Assembly (NCBI RefSeq): GCF_002078875.1
Contig: NC_034414.1
Location: 23,738,616-23,802,615 of the forward strand
DNA: 64,000 bases
Origin: Numida meleagris
Lineage: Eukaryota > Chordata > Aves > Galliformes > Numididae
Reading direction: 5' to 3'
Part shown: positions 1-12,652 of the stretch, piece by piece
Position numbering within the stretch: the stretch's first letter is position 1
Layout: the number at the start of each line of letters is the position of its first letter
Program-made: the position numbers and the translations under genes
The notes under the pieces: generated by a model
The model's database searches: none
The model's input: only the letters and a program-made list of their open reading frames with translations
Told to the model about the DNA's origin: nothing

Positions 1-2040
1 TGGGGATCTTGGACATCAATCAGTGTGTCTAGAGCCCAATGGAGGCAGTGATGCATCTGCAAGCTAACAGTTAAGATATCTTTCTCAATCATCCTGCAAC
101 AGGCACGCGGACAGGAAAACATTTCCCCATAAACGAAGGAAAAAAAGAAGTGTTCAGGGAGAAGTACTTTGGGGGGAAAAAAAAAAAAAACACCTTCTAA
201 AAGAGCCTTGAACAGAGTAGGGTATCTACCTGCAAACTGGGAGAGAAAGTTTCAAGCAAACTAAAGCAAACTATTACCATAGAAGAAAAACAAAAATTAC
301 TAATAGAAAGTCTCTTGGTCAAGGACAGTTTTTGCTGCTTCTTCCAGCTAAAGTGAAATAAACACACAGCTTCCCTTTAAGATCCCAGAAAATTTAATGT
401 AGGACACAATGCACATTCCCACTGAGTGATCAAATGCATTAGCACAGGGGCCCTGTTTTTCTTCAGTACAGGAACAATCAAGAAAACAGGATGATAAATA
501 ATATATAGGAGGAACATGTCCCTTTAAGATATGCTGGCGCAGAATTTAGGTTGGAAGAAGTAAAGCAGCATTAGTCTGTAATTACACAAAGGGCTTTCAA
601 GAGTCTGCATTTCATGGAGATTCAAAAGCAAAGCAGAGATTTCTTGGGTTTGCAATGAACAAACACCAGTAGCATTTCAGCAAATCTATAAAATCCAAAA
701 CAGTCCTGAGAGAGGTACAATTTTACTCTTTTAGGTAAAAGATGCAGATTAATTGGCAGAAGGTGATTGAGCCCTATCCTTGTAAGAGTCAGGAGTGAGT
801 CAGATGAGAGAAGCCTCAAAGAACTCCCAAGATTGAAAACAGATGTCCACATGATTGGGACAAATGAACAACTGAATAAAGTGGGAGTAAAAGTATCCTT
901 GAAGACTAAAAATATTCTGGAAGGAGAGCTGTAAAGATGAGGGTCAGCCCTCTGCAATCAGCAATCTTAGTGCTCAGCTATGGATAGCAGTGAAATACAT
1001 AACTGGTTTCATTTCCTGAACTAGGAACAACTTATTGCCTGCAAAACACTTCCAGCTTGATCCACACATAGAGAGCTATATATGACCACATAGTTCTTCA
1101 ACTCTGAAATTTCACTCAGATAAGCTAAATCCCAACAAAACGGAATATTTTCTTAATGATTACCTATAAAATAGCCGTTATAACTGGTACAGTGTTTTCA
1201 AGTGACTCATGGTGAGGCAGGGCACTGCAATGCATGATAGACGCGTTATAGGAAGGCCACAACTGCCCTTCTGCCATGAATCCAGTCAGAGGGGTGCACG
1301 GAATGCCGCTGTTGTACAGTGTGCCCTCTAAAAAGAGTTAATATGTAGAACCCATACTTGACACACAAACTTCACTATCTTGGCAAAGCTACAGAAGTTG
1401 TATTACTTTATCCCATACGCACTTAAAAAAAAAAAAATTACTTATGTGGGGCTACCTGCTAGCTTGCTAAACTCTGGGCTTAGTCTCTAATCGTAAGTAA
1501 ACACAAGCAAGGAAAGAATAATATGAAAAATCAGACACCCCAACAAGTCCCTTCATCTTAAATGCTAATAGCATACTTCTAAATATGGACTTGCCAACCC
1601 TCTCACATAGAATAACCCGGAACAAGCAAAACATTGGAATGGTGCGCACAAACCTTAGGAATTCCACAAGTTATCTTTGAGTTCTAAAGTATTAAGATAA
1701 AAAAAAAAGTCAAGTTGATTTGCTTGACAGAGCAATACAAGCCAGTGGAGCTCTCAAAGCACAGCCTGAACAAACGCTGATGGTCAGGTGGTTGAATACA
1801 ATTCTACCTGGCAGCGAGAGCTTACCACTAAGCTCTGGGAAACTATCTATTCTATCTATGTCCATATTTCTGATCATTTATTCTCCATTTCAAAGAAAGG
1901 TTCACAGACTTCACATGCTAAGAGTTTCACAGCTCTCAAAATAACTAAGGCTGTTTGTGCTTTGGGTCATGGACACAGTGTGATCTGCTAAATTCCACCC
2001 ATATCATTAAAAGAAAAAAGCGTGACAAGTTTTTTATTAC

Positions 2041-2460
2041 TTGTGGAAAAAACGAATGAATGAACAAACATGTAGACTGTTCCATCTTTCAGGAAATAAG
2101 AAGCTCCATGAAGTGCCCAGTGTGAATGAAGCTGTTTTAGAAATTCACATATTTGAAAATAACCAGGAAAAACATAAGCACCTAAGTCCATCACAGGGTT
2201 GTGTTCTATGCTGACAGTTCTTGAATTACTACTTATACTTTCAGAAGCAGAACAGGAATAGGAAGTGAAGATGGTTGTCAAGCCACGATGAAGGAAGAAA
2301 TACTGCAGAGAAGCGATGTGAGCAGTTTCAAGTAAGCATGGAAGACTTCTTTGACCACCATTTAACTTCTGAAGTACATATGCACAAAAGTTTAGAAGAC
2401 ATCCTGAGGTATCAACTTGAAAGTAGGTGTAAACCAAATCCAATCCGGATAGATGTCTAA
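2041..2460 (+). pseudogene. Unrecognised coding-like relic, possibly an old retrocopy
   Basis: On the plus strand one reading frame runs through about 420 bases to a TAA at 2458-2460 with only two internal in-frame stops. The translation looks protein-like: one block contains GNKKLHEVPSVNEAVLEIHI and the last block ends in LEDILRYQLESRCKPNPIRI plus two residues. Charged and amphipathic segments such as EDFFDHHLTSEVHMHKSLED resemble real helical protein more than random intron. I do not recognise the family. The minus strand is also open for 186 codons over 1988-2548, so base composition alone could produce long frames. No poly(A) tail or target duplication is evident. It could be a decayed processed pseudogene, an exon of an antisense transcript, or chance. 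Confidence 0.2.
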
Positions 2461-2921
2461 ACAACAATTCTGACTCGGTATTGCAGAGCCACCTTGCTTT
2501 CAATCCTGGTAAACAAATCCTGATGTGGGTGGAGGTCATTACAGTCACGCTCTTTAAGTTCTTGTTTACTATTTGTTCAGCTGATTAATCTCAGTATTAC
2601 TTTCTGTGGAAATTCACCTGTATCAGATGGAGCATCATGATTCCCAGTCATATCAAGTACACAAGATCATATCTTTATTTGTCCCCAATACGTACTGCCA
2701 GTGATTAATTCTCTACAACCATCACTTAACAATGACTACTGGCACTGCAACTTGCTCACATCATGGAAGAGTACTGTTTATTTGTTTGTGTAATAAGAGT
2801 TGCATTCCAGATACTATGCATTGATTTTTATTTTATTTTTTAATCTTTGTACCTTGGTAGTCTACAGAAAGGGAATACATTTTGAGAGTTCAGGCTACTT
2901 TATATATAAAGATTTTGTCTA

Positions 2922-2978
2922 CTTATATATATATATATATATACATATATACTTATATATATACACATACACACACAT
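2922..2978. repeat. (TA)n/(CA)n microsatellite
   Basis: An uninterrupted TA dinucleotide run passes through ATACATATATAC spacers into a CA run (CACATACACACACA). It is an imperfect compound dinucleotide repeat inside CSTPP1 intron 2. It creates small spurious open frames on both strands that consist of alternating Tyr/Ile codons. Confidence 0.9.
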
Positions 2979-4467
2979 CTCCCTGTAAAACTCATGTAGT
3001 ACCAAGTATTATTGGGTTCTAAAATGGATTTTGAAGGTCTTTTAACGTCAATTTTAACTCCAGTTACACGGAGCTGCAGAGAAAGATTAACAGTAGAACA
3101 AAACAGACTCACTTAGCTGTTTGATTCTTCTTAATTCTACAGAATAAAGGCATTTATACAGAAAAGCGTTGCATTTCGTAATTGGAATGATTCCTTCCAA
3201 GCCAAAGCCAAGTACTTTGTTGAGAGCAAAATAGATAAGGTAATGCTAAAAACCATATTTCCTTGTTACACTGCCATCTACCTAAAAGATCTGTTATATA
3301 AACAGATGTAGCAAGATCACCTGTATCTTACTTCCTCTGCCAAGCATGGTCAAAACCACACTGGCCTTGAGCAGCTTATTACTCTCTCTCAAAATCAAAA
3401 TAATAAAAAAAAAGCTTTAAGAATTTCCACTCAGATTTGCTGCATAATTTATTTTAGTTACTAATTTACCAGAGAGAATCTCATATATCTCTAAGTTTAA
3501 AATATACATGGGGCTGGAAAATATAACCTAAGTTGTCCAGACAGCTTAAGAAGGAAGTTGATTTCATTTGGAGGTCAGATGGATACTTCAGTAAAAAACA
3601 AACAAAATAAACCAACAACTCTAGTCAGCTGAGAAAGCAAGCTGCTCCTGTGCACTGAAATCCTCTTCCACAGCTGTATTACCGAGATTTCTGTGAAATG
3701 CTCTGCACTTTGATTTGCCTCAAAAAATTTAACAGGAAAGAAAGCAAACCAGCAGATTTTCTAATGGGCATAAAGAGACAGACTGAAGCATACCAACTGC
3801 AAGCACACCTATTACCAACAGATTTTTTAATGAAGCTGCCGGAAGACTTTTAAATGTTGTGTAAGACATCAAGTTGGCAAAACATACGGTGATTGGCTGA
3901 GTCAACATCAACAACACCGGAGATCTGCACGCAGTTTCAACTCCCCCTCCAAAAAAAAGAAACAAAACCAACAACTTCCCAAATTGGTAGGCAAAGATTA
4001 TCTGTGCTAGTAATTGTTTTCATTTTTAAGGACTTATGCAGGTTGTAGAAGAGCAAGAGACATTCTATTAAAGCATTCAACATGATAACAGTCACACAAG
4101 GGGACAAAACAGTTTGAATCCAAACAGAAAAAGAAAGAATGAGTGCTTCTGAAACCACAAATAGTCTCCGCTTTTGAGTCTGGCTAACAGCTCTGATCAA
4201 GCCAAGCAGGGTTTGGTTTTCTACATGCTCTTAAAGGCTTCATTTCCCAAAGTGATTGCTTCACATGAATGTAACAGGAGAGGTACTGAACTGTACGAAA
4301 TCCCATGCACATTTCTGAGACGTACTCAGGCAGCCCTTGGCTAACCTAGTGAAATCTAGCATTCACAACATAATCAGCATGTGTCCAGCTCCATTCTCCA
4401 TGTACCCTGTCTGTTTCCAAAAGCCTCCCTCAGGCTGGCCCTATTGGCAGTGTCCTGATGTACTTAC

Positions 4468-4570
4468 TATTCAGTGAAGAACCTGGCAATGCCATACTGA
4501 CTAATATCTTCTCTGTTCTCCAGCAGCTGGCTCACTGCATCCTCCATGTACGTGAGAACATGCCTTTGAG
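4468..4570 (-). CDS. CSTPP1: CSTPP1 coding exon 2 (centriolar satellite-associated tubulin polyglutamylase complex regulator 1)
   Basis: This 103-base exon on the minus strand is flanked by a clean acceptor (TTATTTGCAG, AG at 4571-4572) and donor (GTAAGTA from 4467). It enters in phase 1, completing the split Ala codon left by exon 1, and leaves in phase 2 after the TA of a tyrosine codon. It reads QRHVLTYMEDAVSQLLENRE then DISQYGIARFFTE, which I recognise as the near-invariant N-terminal block of vertebrate CSTPP1/C11orf49; the human protein, as I recall it, differs here at one residue (Cys for Ser in DAVSQ). The segment has the look of a dimerisation/docking helix similar to those in PKA regulatory-like and centrosomal proteins, but that is inference. 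CSTPP1 (about 331 residues in human) associates with PCM1-containing centriolar satellites and regulates the tubulin polyglutamylase complex. The rest of the protein is encoded outside the window. Confidence 0.95.
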
Positions 4571-7500
4571 CTGCAAATAAAAGACAGTAAGAGACGGAAA
4601 TTAGAATACAAGGGGACTGCAAAGCCCAGAGCCAGACCAGCCTTGTTGGGGCCTTACAAAACAAGCCAATGAGCATTTGCTCCCTCATTTAGAGAGCAGA
4701 GGTTTTATTCTCTCAGATACAGATAGCAGAACTCCTGACCTAAATCTTGCTGTCTTTCCTGGCTACACAGTTAGTCATTAACAGCGTGGACCCTTTTTCA
4801 AATCCTTTGAGATTCTGTAAATGAAGGAAGAAAAGACAGAGCTGTGAGACTGCCACGCTGGAAAATGCTTATCCAAGAGGAGGTCTTCATCTCTTTTGTG
4901 AGTCACAGCCATCTTTCGTATACAAATCACCAATGCTGGATCAATGAGGTTTTTGTAGAGTTTTAGGTGTTCCCTGCCCCTCCCTGCTTACCAAAGCCAA
5001 GTAGCTTTAAGGTTGTTCTGTAAAGTTTTTTCCTGAAGGTGCAAATAAAAGTACATCTGTTTCCACACAAGCATCAACGAATGTTCTTGGAGTGGCAGGT
5101 GGGGAACAGGTCTCAATGCCAGGAGAGATTTATATTGCTCAACAGTCAGTCCCAAGTAACTACCTAAACCAAACCTGAGGAGGTTTCAGAAGAGGCAGAT
5201 CTGCCAGTACCCAACCACACTAGTAAGTCTTCCAAGTAAGAATGACAAACCATTTTGCTGCTTCTACAGGGGGCAGACTGCAGAAATCAAGCGTTTGCCA
5301 GGAAGGAAACAGTACAGATTTGCCACTGAGTGTCTTTGATGTTTTTGGCTGGAAATCAACTTGGAGGAACAAAGAGCTGAGTCTGGCGTGATGCACCAGC
5401 TAGCAAGCAGTAGACTTTCCAAACCTACAAGTTCAACAATCAGAAAACAAGTCACAACGAACCCATGAAAATTGTTCCTAACCTGGAAAGCATACAAGCT
5501 CTGTTCCCAAAGCACACACCTCCATCCTAAGCACGTATGGTACTGCACCTTTGCAAGTAGTGTCGTGTCCTAAAAAGGGCAGGAGAAAACCCTTAGGGGA
5601 TGTAGGAAAGGCGAAGGCTGTTCTTGCTCCTTGCCAATCTGTTTCAGACTTGGCAGCATCACCCCCCCTCAACTAGCAACTGGCCAACCACAGACCCACA
5701 TCAACATTCTTCAAACCATTTTAATTTGTGCTTAATATCCTGGTAGGCATCAAGCCTGTGCCACTTGATACACAACATGGAAGTCCCTTTCATCTTAGTG
5801 TGGGGCAGGTGGGCTTCAAGAGAGGCCCGGAAACGATTATTCCCAGTGGATATAGCGATTAAAAGTACGTATGAACATTGATTGCTATCAGGGGATTTCT
5901 CTGACTAGAACACTTTTTAGGACAATGGTAAAATTGGTTAAGCACACCCTGGAAAATACCTTGCAGCTGATAGCAAAACGGTGAGCCAAAGGTTCAAAGA
6001 TATGATCTGGCACTAAAAGATACAGGGCGTAGCTTATTTAATTATTTTAATGCAAAGGAATAAATTTAATTTATGTGAGTGATTAAAGAAAAATAGCTCT
6101 GCGCACCTGTGTCCCCCGAGGGAGGAATGAGTCGTGCAGCTCAGTCACAGTCTTAAGATAACAGCATCTGGGTAACTTTATTTCAGCCCATCCTTCTTCC
6201 CTCTTCATTATGCAGCCCATCTTGTACCCAGAAACATCTTCCCAGGCCCCTCTAGAGCTGTCAGAGGTACCAGATTAAGCCAGGAAACCACACTAGCAAA
6301 CAGGCTTCCACTCCTCTCAGTCTGCAGTATGTTCCTACTCAACTGCAAAACCATTTTCTAAACTTCGTGGGCGTGTATACACTCCTTGTTGTAGAAGAGT
6401 CCCTATCAGCGAAAGACATATTTTCATTATTTCACTTCTTTAGAGTCATTAACCTCTCCCCTAAAAGTCTAAAGGAATAAACAGGCACGGTCCCCACAGT
6501 GCTAAACATCACAGTAAAACTGACCTCTCTAACAAATACCTTTGAGTCTGTACCTGGAGAATAAATTAACCTTCAACACAGAATTTCAGGCATTTCTGTC
6601 ACCCTTAAAATTGTACACAAATATGTATGGGTCACTGATGAATACTGTCACTGGAGAATGGATATTCATTAAAATTTTTGTCACGTGGTCTCAGGATCCT
6701 GGCAAAGATCATCTCTCCCCATTTCCCATAAGGCAGATAGGGAAGCAGGGGAGGGAAGAAAATTGTGAGCAGAGAACTAAAAGAATATAGCACTTGCAAT
6801 CTACTTAAGAAGCCTCTCTCCTTCGCTCTTCAACTGCTATGCTGTTTTCCAGGTAGCGTGGTTCACACTGCCAAATCAAATCCCAGCTCTGGCTTCCTGT
6901 TTTCTGGCTGCTGAGTTCCACGGAGTGGTACAAGCAGTGTTTTTTAGCCCAACCAACTCTATCCTACACAGAAAAGTCATAGAAAAAATTAATTTATGGG
7001 CAGGTTCTAGCAGGCCAGAGAGACAAAATGAAATGCCAGGGGTCTAGTTATAGCAAAACACTGGTACCATAATTTATGTAAAGGGTACTTTCCATAACAA
7101 ACATTGGAACTATACTGCAACATTACCTATTTATGTAAGCACAAAGTTAAAAATCCACAGGGTCCAATGTAAAATAAACATGATGATTCAAAGGTTTTAA
7201 TACTGTTTCAAACTCTTTGAAAATTCAGGGAGCTAATGTTGTATTGGTATAGATGCTGCTCCTATTTTTTAGGCCAACTTTGCAATAAAGCAACAAGTCC
7301 AAATCAGAATGGAAAACTCAAATGCACATGAAATGATACAATTACAACGTGACTTCTCCACTCATTGTCTTCCTGGTAGAATTCCAGTATACTGCAGCTT
7401 CCATATACACTATCCTCATCATTTATTGTTTATGACTTATTCCAACTATGGCTCTCTTCCCTGCTCATACGAAATCCTCCAAGCTAATGGACCATGCAAC

Positions 7501-7890
7501 ACCTTTGTTAAACTGTTCCTTAAAATCCCATGCAACTACCCCAAAAAGGAACCAAGTGTGCCTGCCACACTCATTTGGTAGGTACTGCTTCTTGTTATCA
7601 GACTTAAAACCTGCCAGGCACCTCTCACAGGAAGACACAACAGCATTAAGTTCAGAGAACAGTCTTCTGGCAGCCAATAACTTGATGTCAAGTAGATATC
7701 TTTTCACAGAATAGCTTAATTCTTATCATTAAGCCACTAGCGATGACATTACACCTAGAGTCTGCACAATCAATTGCAATACGTACAACAGCTCCCTCAA
7801 AGTCAGCTACTCCAGCACTTGAGAGAATGGCACTGATGGCATTGCCACTCTGTTCACACACCAGTGCCCCATCGCCACTCACTCGCACAA

Positions 7891-7928
7891 GGTTCAAAGT
7901 GCATTTTGGAATTAATGCACTTTGGATC
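7891..7928. repeat. Short inverted repeat (hairpin), CSTPP1 intron 1
   Basis: A perfect 10-base arm AAAGTGCATT (7896-7905) is followed by an 8-base loop and the reverse-complement arm AATGCACTTT (7914-7923). The next five positions on each side (GGTTC and GGATC) also pair, two of them as G-T wobbles, giving a stem of about 15 bp. It is too short for a standard microRNA precursor and no longer palindrome surrounds it. It may be chance or the centre of a decayed palindromic transposon. Confidence 0.6.
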
Positions 7929-10485
7929 AAAACCAAATTCAGGGTTGAACGGTGGCTGTTCAATTCAAGCATGGCCTGATCAGGTCATACGAGTTTCCTC
8001 CAGTGTACAAGTAAAAGCCAGAGCAAGAATTACATCCACACTCAATTCACAGTCCCTACGTTCTCCACTACAATAGTTTACACAATCCCAACTAATTCCT
8101 TTTAGCTGTAACTGTATCAAATTATTTTTACGTTTGTGTTTAAAATAGTAAAAACAGTCCTTTTATAAGCCAGTAAATGACTCGTTTCTTCTTATGAGAA
8201 CAAACAGTCCTGGTAATTTGTAGGTTTGACTAAAAATATTATAAGAACAAGCACTGATAAATATTTGAGGAAAGTCACGAAGGAAAAGGAAAATACTACT
8301 ACCTGAAACAGAATGTATGCGCTGACATTATCTAAGTCAGAAATTCAGGAGGAAGAAAGAAAATACATGTCACCTTTAAGTAATGACATAGTGTATATGT
8401 AATTTTTTATTACCAGCAGCACTCATAAAGTCTCAATACTCGCAGCTCCTATGTGCTGCAGTGCCATTTGCATGGGTTACACAATACCCCTTTCAGCACA
8501 CAACGGCAACATGATGGAGTTAACCATACTGCTTTTGCATATTAGTTACCTAGGTTTACAGCTTAGGTACGCGTCCCTAAGTTTATGTTAATAAGAAGCA
8601 AAATTCTTGGAAAGAGAAGCCTTTTTTAAGAGGCCAATAAAACAATAACAAAACAACAATAACAAAAAAGCTCACCCTGAAGATCAGTACACCAGCAGAA
8701 GAAAGGCTGGAATAAACTTACATAGGATGGTAAAACACACATCAGAACTGGTCAGTAGGTATCCTCCATTTAAAGCACCAGCAGAACCGGAGCCTAGAGC
8801 AGTGGCCGAGTCTTATTTATCAAATTATCAAATCAGCTAGCTACATTATCGCCCAGCTTGTCATGAGAGATGCCTTCTAACAGAACACAAGCTCTCTACC
8901 AGAGCTTATCTACTGTGTGCACATGAGTGTTTTTCTCTTGACTGCTTCATTCCTGGCATAGCAGAACGTTTTGAAAAATCAGGAGTGGGAATTCCTGGAT
9001 AACAAGACTGATTTGTATTGATTATTTTCCTCCTCCTCAACTAAAGTGCTCAAAATACACATTTTAATGCAATTACCATTATAATTCATTTCAGTTATCA
9101 GAAGTTCAAGAGCATTACAAGATTTAATGTACTTGAAATACTTTTGGTGTTTTTAAATCTCTAGGAGCATACAAATTATCAGCTAAATATACTTTCAGAA
9201 TTTATTCAAAACTGGAGCTTAACTAAGGGTACTACTATATTAAAGCACATTAGAAAGAAACACCTACAGCAACATGAAAACAATTTATAGTTAATATTAT
9301 GTGAATAATAATGATGCGTATGAACTGCAAAAACAGAATAACATCAGCTCTGGAAGACTTTTCAGCATTAATGATCTTTCAGGATGCTCTTTTTAATGTC
9401 CTCAGATATCCCCAAGGACCACCCTTAGCAAGAGAATTATGTAAATAAAACTATCAACCTAGAAGTTAAATCACCATACAACTGTAGTTCCTCCCAGCTT
9501 TGCACAGCTTAGCAGCACAGTTTTCCATTAACTCTAAAAAACAAGGTTAAAGGACAGAACGTGTAACAAAGTGCAAGTAGACCTGGTCATAACAGAGATA
9601 ACACTACGACATGAATGAGACATGACCAGCTATGCAGGAACGCATGCTAAATGCCGACACGACACATTGTATTCTATATGTTCACAGATTCAAAATTGCT
9701 TCCAACAAAAATTTTGAGAAATGGTTCAGCTTATAATTTTATCCTGACCATAACTAAATATTTGTTTCAAACAATCAGCATATTAATCACAAACCATGAC
9801 TTTATAGTCTTTCACTGAGTACGCATCCTGAGACCGCTCACAGACTGCCTTCATTGTCCAAGTCCCTCCATCAACTACCTCCTGCAAAAAGTAGTGCAGT
9901 TGCTAGGCATCACCACCTCTTCACTGCCCAATTGTTGAGCTTTTTTCCCACTAAAAAAATAAATAAATCTGAGTTTATTCAGCATATTATTAACATTGTG
10001 GAAGTAATGACCATTCCAGCTTGTTACAAGGACATTAGATAGCCTTTGATAGGCTCCCTGTCAATTCATGCTTACAGAGGTCTCTATACTCTCCAGTTTT
10101 GGAAATCTATGTCACTCAGGATCAGATTCCATGTGATACCTATCAAGCTAAAGCAGATGTCCTGTAGTGCAGCAGGAGATTTGGTTTGAAGCTGCAATCT
10201 TTTGGAGAAAGTACTGCACTGAGTCTAAGAAGATTCAAGCTTATCATCCTTACAAGCAAACTTCAATACATCAGTGGGGAAATAATTCATTCTCCACATT
10301 ATAGCTCTCCTATTTACACAAAAGAGTAAGAAAGGGAAAAGAAAATGGTATTGTTTTCTCTTTTAAGACCATGATGTCCTTCAGATGGAGTGCTCCACAG
10401 AAGCTTAGCAAATGTCTCAACTATGAGGACACTGAACATTGGTCAAGATGCCTAGATACAAATGCATTGAACACGAGGGTAAAGA

Positions 10486-11012
10486 AAATCATACAATTAT
10501 AGAATCTTTTGAGCTAGAAGGGTTGAGTTTAAAGGCCATCCAGTCCAACTCCAGAGAACAGGAACACCTACAGTTAGATCAGGCTGCTCAGAGCCCCACA
10601 CAGCATTCCAGGTGAGGTCTCATCAACGCAGAGCAGAGGGGCAGGATCACCTCCTTCCACCTGCTGGCCATACTTCTTTTGATACAGCCCAGGATATTGT
10701 TGGCTTTCTGGGCTGTAAACACACATCACTGGCTCATGTCTGGCTTACCATCCACCAGTACCCCCAAGCCCTTTACAGCAGGGCTGTATTCACATCCTTT
10801 CACCCCCAGCTTGTATTGATAGTGGGAGTTGCCACAACCCAGGTGCAAGACTTTGCACTTGGATTTGTTGAACCTCATGAGGTTCACCTACACCCACCGT
10901 TCCAGCCTGTCTGGGTCTCTCTGAACAGCATCCCATCCCTCAGGCACATTGACTGCACCACAGAGCTTGGTGTCATCTGCAAACTTGCTGAGTGTGCACT
11001 TGGACTTTCTAA
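10486..11012 (-). mobile_element. CR1 LINE, 5'-truncated and internally deleted
   Basis: On the plus strand the segment begins with the complement of a CR1 3' end (AGAATC...GGCCATCCAGTCCAACTC, then a block like ATCAGGCTGCTCAGAGCCCC). It then jumps at about 10604 to the CR1 reverse-transcriptase C-terminal region (GGTGAGGTCTCATCAACGCA onwards, then the complement of the segment ending in CAAACTTGCTGAG). In an intact CR1 several hundred bases separate these two parts, so this copy has an internal deletion. The element's sense strand is minus. The open frame of 165 codons on the plus strand is an antisense shadow of the decayed ORF2. CR1 is the dominant non-LTR retrotransposon of birds and is normally 5'-truncated. 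Confidence 0.9.
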
Positions 11013-12549
11013 CTCAGTATTTCTGTTCAGGAGAAGAGTAAGCCCCAGTTTTGTGCAAGGCCACTGCAAAACTGGAGTTCTTTGCTGGAAGCTACTCTTG
11101 GCTTTGTAAAATGTGAATGTTCCTTCAATTCGTTAAGCCTAAGAGAGATGAGGAAACAGGACCACTTTCCTGGCACTTAATAGCCCCATGCTTTACCAAT
11201 AAGGCATTTCCCTAACAGTATATTTATGTTCTTACATGTCTTACGCTGGCAAAGGAAGAAAAAAAAACATCCTGGAATTGGTGAGTAGAGAGAAGGAGAA
11301 TCCAGAGGAAAATTTCAGAAAATTGCAATAATCTTCAGCATTTTCTTTTTAACAGAGAACATGGGGAAATCTACAGTTTGAAGCTTCAGAAGCAGCTGCA
11401 TGAGTAGAACAATAAACTGAGCGCTCTGTTGCCTATTATAAATAATGGAGCAATCACCAGTTATTAAACCATAATGAGGAAGGCCTGGAAAAGTGTCTCA
11501 AATAAGCTTTATTTTGCCTACTGTAGTTCTAGTCTCATCCATCAAACACAAAACACATTTTCATCACCATCCCTGAACGCTAACTATTGTTTATTCAGTG
11601 AAAATACTGTTTAAAATATCCTGCTTACTACAACTTCTTCACTGCAGCCTTTCTGTGGACTTTGCAGACATCATCCCCTTTCCTGTTCACTGAATTCAAG
11701 TCATCTCTGTTCTTCTACCTACTGTCTCACAGTCACTATGGCATGAGATTTGCATTTCCCAGGAATTTCCCTGTACCAAGAATTTGCAGTTATTTTTCAT
11801 CCTAAGTGAATGCTTGATTCATTTCTCTCTGTTCATTTTTATTTTAACTCACGATTGCTTCTAATTCCTTTACAATATATTTAAGCATGTTGTCCTCTTA
11901 GCATCCAAACTGGACACAAAAGATTAACCTTACATACGGAGGAAAAAATAAAAGATAAACAGATAAACACCTCAAGTAGCACAAAAGGCTACTTTGGCAA
12001 CTAAATTCATTTGACTTGTTTTGGGAATCGAGAAAGGAAAAGGGAGAAAAGAGGCTAGGTGAAGCTTGCCCTTTCCAGGTCAGGAAAGAAAGAGTGTCAT
12101 CCAGTCTAGGAGACTAAAGAATATCTTATGTGGAAGCCTGGGGCAACACAATTTCAGAATGAAATTACAGAGTGTGAAACTTTTTTTTTTAATCACAATT
12201 GCTTACAACCCCACATCAGACACCTCTATTAACAAGACTTAGAGATACCAAAGAGGACAAATCCAAATAACAGTGATTCCAGAATGCCAGGGCAGTGTAG
12301 AAAACAAAAATGTATCTTATGAAAACACTGTTTATTGATTTCCCACTCTGAAGACAGAATTCATTCCGTAGGATCTGTGAGCAGCCTCATGAAGACAGAA
12401 CAATTTTTCCTGATAACATTTGCAGCCAATGAAAATACCCCAGTGTAGCAAACACTTTCTAATAGAGGACAGACTGCAACTTAAACAGAAAGATGCCCTC
12501 TCTACATGATCAACAGAACAAGCTCTTAGACAATTACTACTCGATCTGA

Positions 12550-12652
12550 CATAGAATCATAGAATCCTTAGAGTTGGAAGGGACCTTTAAAGGTCCTCTA
12601 GTCCAACTCCCCTGCAATGAACAGCGACATGCACAGCTTAATCAGGTTGCCC
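12550..12652 (-). mobile_element. CR1 LINE 3'-end fragment
   Basis: The plus strand shows the complement of the typical CR1 3' end: ATAGAATCATAGAATCCTTA, then GTTGGAAGGGACCTTTAAAG, then GTCCAACTCCCCTGCAATGA, then ATCAGGTTGCCCA. Similarity stops shortly after, so only about 100 bases of the 3' end remain. It is oriented minus in CSTPP1 intron 1 and is less decayed than the copy at 10.5 kb, suggesting a younger insertion. Confidence 0.92.

Larger units (their letters stand above)
1..4467 (-). other. CSTPP1: CSTPP1 intron 2 (partial, runs off the left edge)
   Basis: This is the DNA downstream of the exon 2 splice donor of CSTPP1 on the minus strand. The donor reads GTAAGTA directly after the exon. 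The next expected exon would finish the split tyrosine codon and continue with residues like FNSVCQG; I searched the minus strand and do not see it, so it probably lies beyond position 1. The stretch holds an AT/GT microsatellite near 2.92-2.98 kb, a short A-run near 180-190 and a coding-like relic of unknown origin at about 2.04-2.46 kb (listed separately). Otherwise it looks like ordinary AT-rich intronic DNA. The open frames here lack splice context and recognisable domains. Confidence 0.8.

Noticed and set aside
7688..7972. Minus-strand frame with a protein-like stretch (VSGDGALVCEQSGNAISAIL)
   Set aside because: I cannot link it to any family, there are no flanking splice sites in phase with CSTPP1, and the other frames are equally open here.
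10612..11109. 165-codon plus-strand frame
   Set aside because: It is antisense to the CR1 reverse-transcriptase region; the element's coding strand is minus.
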